This document shows positions 33,460 to 44,708 of a stretch of 64,000 bases of DNA, piece by piece. How positions within the stretch are numbered: the first letter of the stretch is position 1; each line of letters begins with the position of its first letter. The notes under the pieces are model-generated. The model was not told the DNA's origin and did not search any database. It saw only the letters and a program-made list of their open reading frames with translations. The translations under genes and the position numbers were made by a program. This DNA is from Craterostigma plantagineum (Eukaryota > Streptophyta > Magnoliopsida > Lamiales > Linderniaceae), in the NCBI GenBank assembly GCA_027422505.1, contig JAPQWV010000325.1, positions 620,001 through 684,000 on the forward strand, written 5' to 3'.

Positions 33460-33756
33460 TGTTAGGATATTTAATTAGTTGTGTCAATAGTTTAAGTCTT
33501 GGGATTAATTATGTAATTATCTTTAGCTTGGGCTTTGGACTAGATTGTAATTACTTTATTATTTGTGATTGGGCCTTAATATACCTAGGGTTAATGTGGT
33601 ATATAAGGTTTTACCAACTCACTTTTGAAAGTAATCAAAGATCAAAAGGCTTACTCTTATTTTCACACACTACACACACTCAAAGGTGAGAAACTCTCCC
33701 TTTTCATTCCATTTAGCCATCTTTGATTCCTTGTTTGGTGCATTTCGGGACCAACA
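33460..33756 (+). repeat. Element A 3' LTR
   Basis: 297 bp, starting TGTTAGGA and ending CCAACA, where satellite sequence resumes. Length and start match the B LTRs, but the body is clearly diverged. TATATAAGG at about 33600 forms the right arm of an imperfect inverted repeat with 33574-33585. Confidence 0.85.
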
Positions 33757-36700
33757 AAAAGTTATAGTCAAAATCGTGCAGACTGCTGGTTTAGGCCGAT
33801 TCCACTCGGACAACAACCCTATGTCAGAATCGGGCGATTTTTCGAGGTCGATGGACTTCGAATTGGGACTAACCTAAAACATAAAAATTCTAGATAATCA
33901 AGTTGGCTTTCCATAATAATTTGAATCAAGGTCTTCTGACTTGTCAATCGATAGTTATAGTCAAAATTGTGCGTACTGCCGGTTTCGGCCGATTCCACTC
34001 GGAAAGCAACCCTAAGTTAGAATTCGGCGAATTTTCAAGGTCGATGGACTTCGAATAGGGACTAACGTAAAAAATACAAATTCTAGATAATCAAGTTGTC
34101 TTTCCATAGGAATTTGAATCAGGGTTGTCCGACTTGTCAATCGAAAGTTATAGTCAAAATCGTCCAGACTGCCGATTTAGGCCGATTCCACTCGGACAGC
34201 AACCCTATGTCAGAATCGGGCGATTTTTCGAGGTCGATGGACTTCGAATCGGGACTAACTTAAAACATTAAAATTCTAGATAATCAAGTTGACTTTTCGG
34301 AAGAATTTGAATCACGGTCGTCCGATTTGTCAAGTTATAGTCAAAATCGTGCAGACTGCCGGTTTCGGCCGATTCCACTCGAACAGCAACCCTAAGTTAG
34401 AATTCGGCGAATTTTCATGGTCGATGGACTTCGAATAGGGACTAACGTAAAAAATACAAATTCTAGATAATCAGAATCGGGCAAATTTTCGAGGTCGATG
34501 GACTTCGAATCGGTACTAATTTAAACAAACAAATTCTAGATAATCAAGTTAACTTTCCAAAGGAATTTTAATCAGTGTCGTCCGACTTGTCAATCGAAAG
34601 TTATAGTCAAAACGTGCAGACTGCCGGTTTATGCCGATTCCACTCGGACAGCAACCCTATGTCAGAATCGGGCGATTTTTCGAGGTCGATAGACTTCGAA
34701 TCGGGACTAACTTAAAACATTAAAATTCTAGATAATCAAGTTGACTTTCCGGAAGAATTTGAATCACGGTCGTTCGATTTGTCAAGTTATAGTCAAAACC
34801 GTGCAGACTGCCGGTTTAAGCCGCTTCCACTCGGACAACAAAATCAGAATTGGGCGAATTTTCGAGGTCGATGGACTTCGAATCGGTACTAATTCAAAAC
34901 AAACAAATTCTAGATAATCAAGTTGGCTTTCCAAGCGAATTTGAATTAGTGTCGTCCGACTTGTCAATCAAACGTTATAGTCAAAATCGTGCAGACTGCT
35001 GGTTTAGGCCGATTCCACTCGGACAACAACCCTATGTCAGAATCGGGCGATTTTTCGAGGTCGATGGACTTCGAATTGGGACTAACCTAAAACATAAAAA
35101 TTCTAGATAATCAAGTTGGCTTTCCATAAGAATTTGAATCAAGGTCTTCTGACTTGTCAATCGATAGTTATAGTCAAAATTGTGCGTACTGCCGGTTTCG
35201 GCCGATTCCACTCGGAAAGCAACCCTAAGTTAGAATTCGGCGAATTTTCAAGGTTGATGGACTTCGAATAGGGACTAACGTGAAAAATACAAATTCTAGT
35301 TAATCATGTTGTCTTTCCATAGGAATTTGAATCAGGGTTGTCCGACTTGTCAATCGAAAGTTATAGTCAAAATCGTCCAGACTGCCGATTTAGGCCGATT
35401 CCACTCGGACAGCAACCCTATGTCAGAATCGGGCGATTTTTCAAGGTCGATGGACTTCGAATCGGGACTAACTTAAAACATTAAAATTCTAGATAATCAA
35501 GTTGACTTTCCGGAAGAATTTGAATCACGGTCGTCCGATTTGCAAGTTATAGTCAAACTCGTGCAGACTGCCGATTTCGGCCGATTCCACTCGAACAACA
35601 ACCCTAAGTTAGAATTCGGCAAATTTTCATGTTCGATGGACTTTGAATAGGGACTAACGTAAAAAATACAAATTCTAGATAACCAGAATCGGGCAAATTT
35701 TCGAGGTCGATGGACTTCGAATCGGTACTAATTTAAACAAACAAATTCTAGATAATCAAGTTAACTTTCCAAAGGAATTTTAATCAGTGTCGTCCGACTT
35801 GTCAATCGAAAGTTATAGTCAAAACGTGCAGACTGCCGGTTTATGCCGATTCCACTCGGACAGCAACCCTATGTCAGAATCGGGCGATTTTTCGAGGTCG
35901 ATAGACTTCGAATCGGGACTAACTTAAAACATTAAAATTCTAGATAATCAAGTTGACTTTCCGGAAGAATTTGAATCACGGTCGTCCGATTTGTCAAGTT
36001 ATAGTCAAAACCGTGCAGACTGCCGGTTTAAGCCGCTTCCACTCGGACAACAAAGTCAGAATTGGGCGAATTTTCGAAGTCGATGGACTTCGAATCGGTA
36101 CTAATTTAAAACAAACAAATTCTAGATAATCAAGTTGGCGTTCCAAGCGAATTTGAATTAGTGTCGTCCGACTTGTCAATCAAAAGTTATAGTCAAAATC
36201 GTGCAGACTGCTGGTTTAGGCCGATTCCACTCGGACAACAACCCTATGCCAGAATCGGGCGATTTTTCGAGGTCGATGGACTTCGAATTGGGACTAACCT
36301 AAAACATAAAAATTCTAGATAATCAAGTTGGCTTTCCATAATAATTTGAATCAAGGTCTTCTGACTTGTCAATCGATAGTTATAGTCAAAATTGTGCGTA
36401 CTGCCGGTTTCGGCCGATTCCACTCGGAAAGCAACCCTAAGTTAGAATTCGGCGAATTTTCAAGGTCGATGGACTTCGAATAGGGACTAACGTAAAAAAT
36501 ACAAATTCTAGATAATCAAGTTGTCTTTCCATAGGAATTTGAATCAGGGTTGTCCGACTTGTCAATCGAAAGTTATAGTCAAAATCGTCCAGACTGCCGA
36601 TTTAGGCCGATTCCACTCGGACAGCAACCCTATGTCAGAATCCGGCGATTTTTCGAGGTCGATGGACTTCGAATCGGGACTAACTTAAAACATTAAAATT

Positions 36701-38715
36701 CTAGATAATCAAGTTGACTTTCCGGAAGAATTTGAATCACGGTCGTCCGATTTGTCAAGTTATAGTCAAAATCGTGCAGACTGCCGGTTTCGGCCGATTC
36801 CACTCGAACAGCAACCCTAAGTTAGAATTCGGCGAATTTTCATGGTCGATGGACTTCGAATAGGGACTAACGTAAAAAATACAAATTCTAGATAATCAGA
36901 ATCGGGCAAATTTTCGAGGTCGATGGACTTCGAATCGGTACTAATTTAAACAAACAAATTCTAGATAATCAAGTTAACTTTCCAAAGGAATTATAATCGG
37001 TGTCGTCCGACTTGTCAATCGAAAGTTATAGTCAAAACGTGCAGACTGCCGGTTTATGCCGATTCCACTCGGACAGCAACCCTATGTCAGAATCGGGCGA
37101 TTTTTCGAGGTCGATAGACTTCGAATCGGGACTAACTTAAAACATTAAAATTCTAGATAATCAAGTTGACTTTCCGGAAGAATTTGAATCACGGTCGTTC
37201 GATTTGTCAAGTTATAGTCAAAACCGTGCAGACTGCCGGTTTAAGCCGCTTCCACTCGGACAACAAAGTCAGAATTGGGCGAATTTTCGAGGTCGATGGA
37301 CTTCGAATCGGTACTAATTCAAAACAAACAAATTCTAGATAATCAAGTTGGCTTTCCAAGCGAATTTGAATTAGTGTCGTCCGACTTGTCAATCAAACGT
37401 TATAGTCAAAATCGTGCAGACTGCTGGTTTAGGCCGATTCCACTCGGACAACAACCCTATGTCAGAATCGGGCGATTTTTCGAGGTCGATGGACTTCGAA
37501 TTGGGACTAACCTAAAACATAAAAATTCTAGATAATCAAGTTGGCTTTCCACAAGAATTTGAATCAAGGTCTTCTGACTTGTCAATCGATAGTTATAGTC
37601 AAAATTGTGCGTACTGCCGGTTTCGGCCGATTCCACTCGGAAAGCAACCCTAAGTTAGAATTCGGCGAATTTTCAAGGTCGATGGACTTCGAATAAGGAC
37701 TAACGTGAAAAATACAAATTCTAGATAATCATGTTGTCTTTCCATAGGAATTTGAATCAGGGTTGTCCGACTTGTCAATCGAAAGTTATAGTCAAAATCG
37801 TCCAGACTGCCGATTTAGGCCGATTCCACTCGGACAGCAACCCTATGTCAGAATCGGGCGATTTTTCGAGGTCGATGGACTTCGAATCGGGACTAACTTA
37901 AAACATTAAAATTCTAGATAATCAAGTTGACTTTCCGGAAGAATTTGAATCACGGTCGTCCGATTTGTCAAGTTATAGTCAAAATCGTGCAGACTGCCGG
38001 TTTCGGCCGATTCCACTCGAACAGCAACCCTAAGTTAGAATTCGGCAAATTTTCATGTTCGATGGACTTTGAATAGGGACTAACGTAAAAAATACAAATT
38101 CTAGATAACCAGAATCGGGCAAATTTTCGAGGTCGATGGACTTCGAATCGGTACTAATTTAAACAAACAAATTCTAGATAATCAAGTTAACTTTCCAAAG
38201 GAATTTTAATCAGTGTCGTCCGACTTGTCAATCGAAAGTTATAGTCAAAACGTGCAGACTGCCGGTTTATGCCGATTCCACTCGGACAGCAACCCTAGTC
38301 AGAATCGGGCGATTTTTCGAGGTCGATAGACTTCGAATCGGGATTAACTTAAAACATTAAAATTCTAGATAATCAAGTTGACTTTCCGGAAGAATTTGAA
38401 TCACGGTCGTCCGATTTGTCAAGTTATAGTCAAAACCGTGCAGACTGCCGGTTTAAGCCGCTTCCACTCGGACAACAAAGTCAGAATTGGGCGAATTTTC
38501 GAGGTCGATGGACTTCGAATCGGTACTAATTTAAAACAAACAAATTCTAGAAAATCAAGTTGGCTTTCCAAGCGAATTTGAATTAGTGTCGTCCGACTTG
38601 TCAATCAAAAGTTATAGTCAAAATCGTGCAGACTGCTGGTTTAGGCCGATTCCACTCGGACAACAACCCTATGTCAGAATCGGGCGATTTTTCGAGGTCG
38701 ATGGACTTCGAATTG
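33757..38715. repeat. Satellite array, left block, regular six-monomer higher-order repeat
   Basis: Monomers of about 186-193 bp are anchored by GTTATAGTCAAAA. Anchor positions 33761, 33954, 34147, 34334, 34600, 34786 and 34974 give lengths 193, 193, 187, 266, 186 and 188, a 1213-bp unit. The next unit repeats the pattern (193, 193, 186, 266, 186, 188). Four units are present. The 266-bp monomer holds an internal partial duplication. Short ORFs recurring every 1212-1213 bp are by-products. No gene is present. Confidence 0.95.
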
Positions 38716-39010
38716 TGTAAATCCAGATTATCCAAGAACACTTCAACAGATTAAACCTTCGTAATATGTGAATAGTTTACTTTTGAGGTTTAGTGTTGAG
38801 TACGTGAGATTTTAGCAAAATGGAAACTTGCATTAATGAAGTTAGGGTTTAAGCTTAAATACCTTGTGAGGTATTTAAGCCCATTGGGCCCCTAACAAGC
38901 CCATTACAACTACAACCCAAATACATAAATAGAACATCTATAAAATACATAGAAAAGAAATTACAAGACTTAGAATTAATATTTTGGACACTTCTAAAAT
39001 ATTCCTAACA
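38716..39010 (-). repeat. Element B copy 2, 3' LTR
   Basis: 295 bp; starts TGTAAATCC on the plus strand and is preceded by AATTG. It carries the TATA-region hairpin at 38853-38880. Confidence 0.95.
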
Positions 39011-39023
39011 TTCTCCCCCTAAG
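39011..39023 (-). other. Polypurine tract, element B copy 2
   Basis: Reverse complement of CTTAGGGGGAGAA, abutting the 3' LTR. Confidence 0.9.
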
Positions 39024-39058
39024 TGTCCAAATTACAATCGAGCAAATAAACTAAGTCT

Positions 39059-42000
39059 TCATTTCTTTTTCTTCGAGCGAGGTGGAGGTGGAGGTTCTCT
39101 ATGAGCTAAGTAGGTCTTCCTGAATCCAAGGGCAGTCTCGAACTGTCTGATGTCGTTCCGAAGAACGATCCGATATCTTATCTTCTCGATGAGTTTCCGT
39201 AGGACATCTTTCTCTTCCAGTTCTGTTCCTTCTAGTTTGTCCTCTTCGGAAACTGTCTTCTTCTTGGTTCGAAGTTGGTTGAGGATAATCTTCAATGTTC
39301 CATCTGAAAATTTGGAGATCTCTGACAGAAGTAGCACCTGCTTTACTTTCTTCTGAGCTTGTAGATAGGTGACCCCTGGTTGTGGTTCAAGGAAGATAAA
39401 TCCCTCATCAAACTTTTCGAGATCCTTATATCTGTTGTCTGGACGTGTCAGGTTGACCTTGCTCATATTGCTTTCCAAGGCCATTTGGAAGTCATGAGCA
39501 GCGAAGTACTTGACCTGCCTCAGCATGCACTCTTTGATAGCTCTATAACCATCTCGTCTTGTGTGAGTGTCCAGGGGAAACTTATTGCGATAAACATTAT
39601 AGAGCTTGTTGAGTTCCCCCAGTGGAAGATAGGGAAGATCTGCTTCTGAATATCTTACAATTTTCCTGTCATATCGATCAATAACAAAGACAGGGCCTAC
39701 ATATCTTCGTACCGCCCATTCGACGTCCACAATATCGCAGATGGCCGATTGATCTCTCATGTACTTCCTGTATTGATCTCTATTCATCCCTTTCTTGGCC
39801 GTGACTTCCCAGAGCATAATCTGATGGCTAAGTCCCCTATACGTCCCTCTTAGGTGCTCAAGGCCTCGAAGATTCAGCTCGTTGACTCCCTTTATTTCTT
39901 CTTCCTTCCTCCAGATCTTTGGATAAAGATCCTCAAGAAAGGGTGCCTTGATCTTCGCGTTTCTCCAACGAGTTTCTATGAACTCGTAGCCTGGCGTTGG
40001 TTCCTCGGGCACCTGATGCTGAAGGAGTTCTGGAAGTTCTGGAAGTTCTGCCTCAGGATTCTCTCCTTGCTCCTCTTCCTCTCGCTCGATGAAGCAGAAG
40101 TCTGCTGCTGCCGCCTTTAATAAATTACGAACGCTTTCAATCCTTAGGCGGGACTCTTCTGCTGTCTCTGTTCTCGTCATCCATTCCTCGTCTAAGATAT
40201 ATCTGCCGATGTAGTCTTGAGGATCCTTTTGACGAGGAGTTGTAGTTGCTTGGACTGGTTGGGTGGAGATCCTCGAGGGAGCAGACTCGACTCCCCCAAG
40301 GGAAGTTGTCTGGTTCGGCCCTGGTGTAGCTTGTCTGCCCCTGGAGGACCTTGGTGGTGGATTAGGTGGTCGTGACGAACTGCCTCCACGCGTTTGAACC
40401 CCGCGTGTTCTGCCTCTTCCGCCCCGAGCAACAGAAGACGTGGTTCTCGGTCTCTTGCTGCTCTCCCCCTCAGGACGATCCTGGTCGTCTGGATCGTCAT
40501 GACGACGTTTCTGACTGGGGCCTTCTTGGCGGCATGTGTCAGTTGGGATGCTCGCATCTTGAGATGGGATGACGCCTCCTGCGACCAGCTTCCTGTAGAG
40601 GTCTTCTTCTTCAAAGCTCCGGTTGCTGTCGAGTTCAATCATGCGAGCAATGCCAACATCAAAAAGCTCTAGCAGAGGCACTGTGTACAAGTTGGGTGTC
40701 GGCGGGTTGCGTGGTGGCAAGGTGAGAAGTCGGGGAAGTACCGGCTGTTGAGGAGGAGGTTGGTCAGATATGGGAGCCTTCCCTTTGTCGGTGGAAGTTG
40801 CTTGAACCGCCTCCTTAATAAGACCTTTGACCCTTGGTAGGGTTACGGTCTCGAAGAATTCGAACAACCGGTTCTCCAAGTAGGCAGTCGTCACCTGTGT
40901 TGGAATTGATCCGGCGCCACTAGAGGGAGCCGTTGGCACACGTTCAGAACTAGGTTCTGGACGGTGGCCCTCGTCACCCGAAGTTCGTGGAACTTCAGGA
41001 TCCTTGGGTCTTCCGACCACTCCTTGCGACGCATCAATTGGAGATGGTGCTCGGGTCGTTGTTGCCACGTCAGTGGGACGGGCTTGGGTGAAACTATCTC
41101 CGGGATCGTCAAGGCGTCCCGTTAGCACGCGTCCAGAACTATGTTCTGTACGGTGGCTCGCGGATGGTGAGCTGCTGAAATCATCAACATCCGAGAGACT
41201 TCCGTCCAATCCTTGAAGAGCCTCTATTTGGGGCTCTTCTATGAACGTTGTTGCCTGAGGATCAGGCTGAGGCTCGGTCTGTGTCACGGGAATGGGTATT
41301 TCTTGAGTTGATTCAGACACAGGGACCGAGCTGCTGGAGGTTTGGGGTGGTTCACGTTGTGTTGAGACACTTGTCTGTTGGGAGACAAGTGAATGGTCTG
41401 GTGGGGTTCGCTCATGCGTCGTTGGGTCGACTACGACGTCTTCTATCCTAGGGAGTGACCCGGCTCTTTCTGACTGAGTTATTGCTGTTGTGATCGTCTC
41501 GGGAACAACTATGTGTGGTTGTTCGTCGAGCGATGGTTCGGGTATTGTGTGTTCGGAGGATGGTGGTGGTTGGTCGAGGATTGTTTCTTGAGATGAAGAC
41601 TGTGGTGCGTGTGGGATAGGGTTGGTTTCTGTGGTTTCTGTCAAGGTCTCACTCTCTCTTTCTCTCTCGCTCCTTTCTGCTCTCTCAGTCTCACTAACCC
41701 CTGGGTTAGACTCAGGTGGGTTATCCTGTGTCATGGGGTGAGGAACTTTGTAAACGCTGCAATAGGCATCAATATGGTCGGGGTTTGCTAGAACGAGTAA
41801 TTCGCGAGGGATTGGCATTGCCTTGCGCGAATATTTGTCATCAGGCTTTCCCTTCTGAAGGTAGCGCAGTTTGGGTGGGGTGAAATTTTCTTCTGCTGGT
41901 CGTGATGGTATTCCCTGTGTTGTGGTCAGGAAATGATTGATGATAAGTGAGAACCACCGGGGATATGGCAAATTCTGTGGCCTTTTGGACTTTGAACGTT

Positions 42001-42592
42001 GGTGTAGTTGGTCGTCGAGGTCCGTGATGATAAGCTTGACAAAATCGTAATTTCTTCGAAACACAATCCCATGGAAGATGCGAAGGATTGTGATATTGCA
42101 TCTATCCCATCCTGAGTGCTTGGGTGAGAAGCACTTATTGACAAATGTAAAGAGTGTTCGCCAAGGATGTGGGATCATGGAGTTCTGAAAATGGGAGACA
42201 AACTTGATAGGCGTGTAATATCCCATCTTCATCATATCATCCACAAGCTCATTCTCAGAAGCCTCGGGTTCGTAGTGAGGTTGACTTGGCAATCTGAGAA
42301 TACTCCGAATGAGATCGCTTGTGATGCTGACAGTCTCATTTGCTATTTGGGCCTCGTAGTATATACTGTTATCCTGAGCGATTTTTGTCTTCATCGTCCC
42401 CCAGAATTGCTGAAGGTAGACTGTAGGGACTTGGACCGAGGCCGAAAAGGCATACCCAAGATGATGATTCCTCAGAATGGATAATATAACTTCGTCCTTG
42501 CACTTGAATGTATGAAGGTCAAGTTGGAAATTATTGTCCTTGATCGTTATCCATTGTGAGGTTGGGTAAACGATGTCCGTAGGTGTCGTCAT
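39059..42592 (-). CDS. Element B copy 2 env-position protein, intact
   Basis: 1177 residues from the ATG at 42592. The frame is open a further 45 codons upstream, but that extension is encoded by a splice-acceptor pyrimidine tract and an A-run, so I prefer the inner ATG. Residues about 1-300 form a conserved domain shared with element A (VYLQQFW, HPWRTL and VNKC motifs). About 300-640 is Pro/Ser/Thr/Glu-rich and probably disordered. Around 690-760 an NLS-like basic cluster (KRRH, then SSKRPR) precedes an Arg/Gly-rich RGG-like stretch. The final 400 residues are conserved and end in PPPPPRSKKKK. I see no membrane segment, fusion peptide or glycoprotein layout. A nuclear or RNA-binding role is a guess from composition. 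Confidence 0.8.
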   Translation of the reverse strand: MTTPTDIVYPTSQWITIKDNNFQLDLHTFKCKDEVILSILRNHHLGYAFSASVQVPTVYLQQFWGTMKTKIAQDNSIYYEAQIANETVSITSDLIRSILRLPSQPHYEPEASENELVDDMMKMGYYTPIKFVSHFQNSMIPHPWRTLFTFVNKCFSPKHSGWDRCNITILRIFHGIVFRRNYDFVKLIITDLDDQLHQRSKSKRPQNLPYPRWFSLIINHFLTTTQGIPSRPAEENFTPPKLRYLQKGKPDDKYSRKAMPIPRELLVLANPDHIDAYCSVYKVPHPMTQDNPPESNPGVSETERAERSERERESETLTETTETNPIPHAPQSSSQETILDQPPPSSEHTIPEPSLDEQPHIVVPETITTAITQSERAGSLPRIEDVVVDPTTHERTPPDHSLVSQQTSVSTQREPPQTSSSSVPVSESTQEIPIPVTQTEPQPDPQATTFIEEPQIEALQGLDGSLSDVDDFSSSPSASHRTEHSSGRVLTGRLDDPGDSFTQARPTDVATTTRAPSPIDASQGVVGRPKDPEVPRTSGDEGHRPEPSSERVPTAPSSGAGSIPTQVTTAYLENRLFEFFETVTLPRVKGLIKEAVQATSTDKGKAPISDQPPPQQPVLPRLLTLPPRNPPTPNLYTVPLLELFDVGIARMIELDSNRSFEEEDLYRKLVAGGVIPSQDASIPTDTCRQEGPSQKRRHDDPDDQDRPEGESSKRPRTTSSVARGGRGRTRGVQTRGGSSSRPPNPPPRSSRGRQATPGPNQTTSLGGVESAPSRISTQPVQATTTPRQKDPQDYIGRYILDEEWMTRTETAEESRLRIESVRNLLKAAAADFCFIEREEEEQGENPEAELPELPELLQHQVPEEPTPGYEFIETRWRNAKIKAPFLEDLYPKIWRKEEEIKGVNELNLRGLEHLRGTYRGLSHQIMLWEVTAKKGMNRDQYRKYMRDQSAICDIVDVEWAVRRYVGPVFVIDRYDRKIVRYSEADLPYLPLGELNKLYNVYRNKFPLDTHTRRDGYRAIKECMLRQVKYFAAHDFQMALESNMSKVNLTRPDNRYKDLEKFDEGFIFLEPQPGVTYLQAQKKVKQVLLLSEISKFSDGTLKIILNQLRTKKKTVSEEDKLEGTELEEKDVLRKLIEKIRYRIVLRNDIRQFETALGFRKTYLAHREPPPPPRSKKKK

Positions 42593-42669
42593 GTTTCTTT
42601 TTCTTTTGTTGTTGTTTTTTTTTTTTTTTTTTTTAAATATATTTTTGACACCGGGAAGTGCTGCTGAGA

Positions 42670-43817
42670 CTGCAAGAAGAAAGAATAATGGAATCAGTGT
42701 CATGATATTATAACAATTGAATATCAAGAGAATATTGTTAAAGTATGGGCTTTAAAACAAAAAAAAATCGTTTAGAAAAGATTTGGCCCATTCCTGTTGG
42801 GCCCATTTATGTGACGAAATATTTTGGCCGAAAAATTTACTAAGTATGGATTGCGGGTTGAGTTGAAAAAGAACTTTGCGAATTTGAGCATTTGAAATAT
42901 CGGGTAAACTATGAGTCGCAAAGTAACAATTCGCGAAGTGAATCGTGCGCATATCTAAATGTGCAAACTTAGAGTTCGCAGAATGAGCTTAGAATTCGCA
43001 AAGTAACGCAACCTTAGAATTCGCAAAGTAGAATTCGCAAAGTAAACTTAGAGTTCGCAAAATAAGTTTAGAATTCGCAAAGTAAAGCAGTCTTATAGTT
43101 CGCAAAGTAGAACTCGCAAAGCAAATTTAGAATTCGCCAAGTAAAGCAATCTTAGAATTCGCAAAGTAGAATTCGCAAAGTTCGCAAAGTAAACTTAGAG
43201 TTCGCAAAATAAGCTTAGAATTCGCAAAGTAAATCAATCTTGGAATTCGCAGAGTAGAATTCGCAAAGTAAACTTAGAGTTCGCACAGTAAGCTTAGAGT
43301 TCGCAAAGTAAGTTTAGAATTCACAAAGTAAAGCATTCTTATAATTCGCAAAGTAGAATTCGCAGAACAAACTTGGAATTCGCAAAGTAAACTTAGAATA
43401 CGCAAAGTAAACTTAGAATTCGCAGAATAAGCTTAAAATTCGCAAAGTAGAGCGCAATCTTAGAATTCGCAGAGTAGAATTCGCAAAGCAAAGCGAAGTT
43501 TGCGATTTTGACAGGATTTGCAAAGCACAAGGTTTGCGATTTGTGCAAAACAGTTTTTGAGTTCGCAAAGCTGTACTTCGACCGATTAAACGAAGACATT
43601 TAAAATGAAATTAAAAGTTCTAATTAACAAGCAAACCCAGAAGCTCAAAAATCGACATTTACCCAGAAATATCCCAATCAGAAACTAACAACATTAACAG
43701 AAATTCATCGATAATAATAAAAAAATCCGAGTATGGCCCTGTTCTTCACGATTTAAACCTGCAAAGCTGAAAAAGAAAGACATTTCATTGTAGGAATTAT
43801 ATCGAGTGATTCCTTAC
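42670..43817 (-). other. Candidate leader intron of the env-position gene, element B copy 2
   Basis: Same boundaries as in copy 1: GTAAGG donor-like at 43817 and a pyrimidine tract plus TTGCAG acceptor ending at 42670. Length is 1148 bp against 1080. Both ends are preserved despite repeat turnover inside. Confidence 0.45.
42896..43565 (-). repeat. TTTGCGAATTC minisatellite, element B copy 2
   Basis: On the plus strand it reads as repeated GAATTCGCAAAGTAAACTTA units of about 20 bp. It matches the copy 1 array at 14780-15335 with small gains and losses of units. Confidence 0.85.
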
Positions 43818-44066
43818 CACCGAAGAGTTTCTGAGAACGAGGACTGGGATATGCTATTGAGACTGCGATATGAGGTTCGCAAAATTTTATCTAAACTGAC
43901 AGAGGTTTGCGATTTGAGAGTGTTGCGTGTTTGAGAGAGGTTTGCGAATTGAGAGTGTTGTGTATTTGAGAGAGGTTTGCGAATTGGTATTTAGAAGCAA
44001 CTTTGCGGGCCTAAAGTGTAAACCCTAGTTTTGAGTTGGGCTGTAAACTTTTGAGATAAGGGCCCA
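43818..44066 (-). promoter_or_regulatory. Promoter-like region of the env-position gene, element B copy 2
   Basis: Telo-box AAACCCTAG on the plus strand at 44020-44028, GGGCC/AGCCCA-type site II motifs around 44036-44066, and the TATA-like element as TATTTA at 43988-43993, then the CT-rich leader. It is the same layout as copy 1. Confidence 0.42.
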
Positions 44067-44455
44067 CTTTAGATTCGCGAAGTTGTAGTTTGCGAATCGA
44101 TCAGTTTGCGAATTGAGAGCCGTGAGTTCGCAACTTGATTCATTGACTTGGTCAAAATTGAAAATGGTTTGCGAATAACAATTGTTCAAATTAAGTTTAG
44201 TTTTGCGAATCCAAATTCTAATAATTAATTTGTAATGGAATTTTTGAAATTGACTAGGGAAAGATACCAAAAATCTAGAAAAGACCCAAGTACTACCAAT
44301 TTAGCGCGATCAATTACAAGGATAACATCAAATCAATGGGTTTTTCAAGATCGATTTTCATGATACGATATCCTTATTGAAAAAGAAAATCTTCGCCTTA
44401 GTCAAAAATTCGTCTTAATGTCGGGACAATAAATGACGTAAGTTTCCTTCGTGTT

Positions 44456-44463
44456 TATAAATA
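44456..44463 (+). promoter_or_regulatory. Antisense TATA box, element B copy 2
   Basis: TATAAATA on the plus strand, that is antisense to this copy, 72 bases before the broken small ORF at 44535. Confidence 0.4.
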
Positions 44464-44534
44464 GATAGGTCTCAAATCTCATTGAAGTACCTTACATCTA
44501 AGAACTAACAAATTTCTTATTTTCTCGTTAACAG

Positions 44535-44579
44535 ATGGATTGGCAGAAGCAAGAAGAAGAAAAGAAGCTCAAGGAATAG
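44535..44579 (+). pseudogene. Antisense small ORF of element B copy 2, truncated by a stop
   Basis: Equivalent of the 57-codon ORF in copy 1, but codon 15 is TAG instead of CAG, leaving 14 residues. The following codons, including the hydrophobic part, are otherwise kept. The acceptor-like TTAACAG before the ATG differs by one base from copy 1. Confidence 0.35.
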
Positions 44580-44708
44580 GCAGAGTTAAGACGCAACTTT
44601 GAGCATAATTTGAATATGCTTGTTTTTGAGATTTACCTTCTTTTGAGCTTATTTGTTGTTTTACTTGCTATTTTGCTTTGGATTTTTATAGGGAATACGA
44701 GTTTTTGA

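Larger units (their letters stand above)
1..33756 (+). mobile_element. Sirevirus-like Ty1/copia element A (5' end outside window, split by nested insertions)
   Basis: The element reads gag end, pol, non-coding region, env-position ORF, polypurine tract and 3' LTR. Its 5' LTR and most of gag lie left of base 1. The order protease-integrase-RT-RNase H identifies Ty1/copia. The long extra ORF after pol and the repeated polypurine tracts fit the Sirevirus (SIRE/Maximus) lineage. Bases 5710-29690 are a foreign Ty3/gypsy insertion with the 5-bp duplication GACCA (5705-5709 and 29691-29695). The element's own right flank is satellite DNA beginning AAAAG at 33757, the expected target duplication, but its partner is outside the window. 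It must be older than the Tekay and B1 insertions it contains. Confidence 0.9.
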
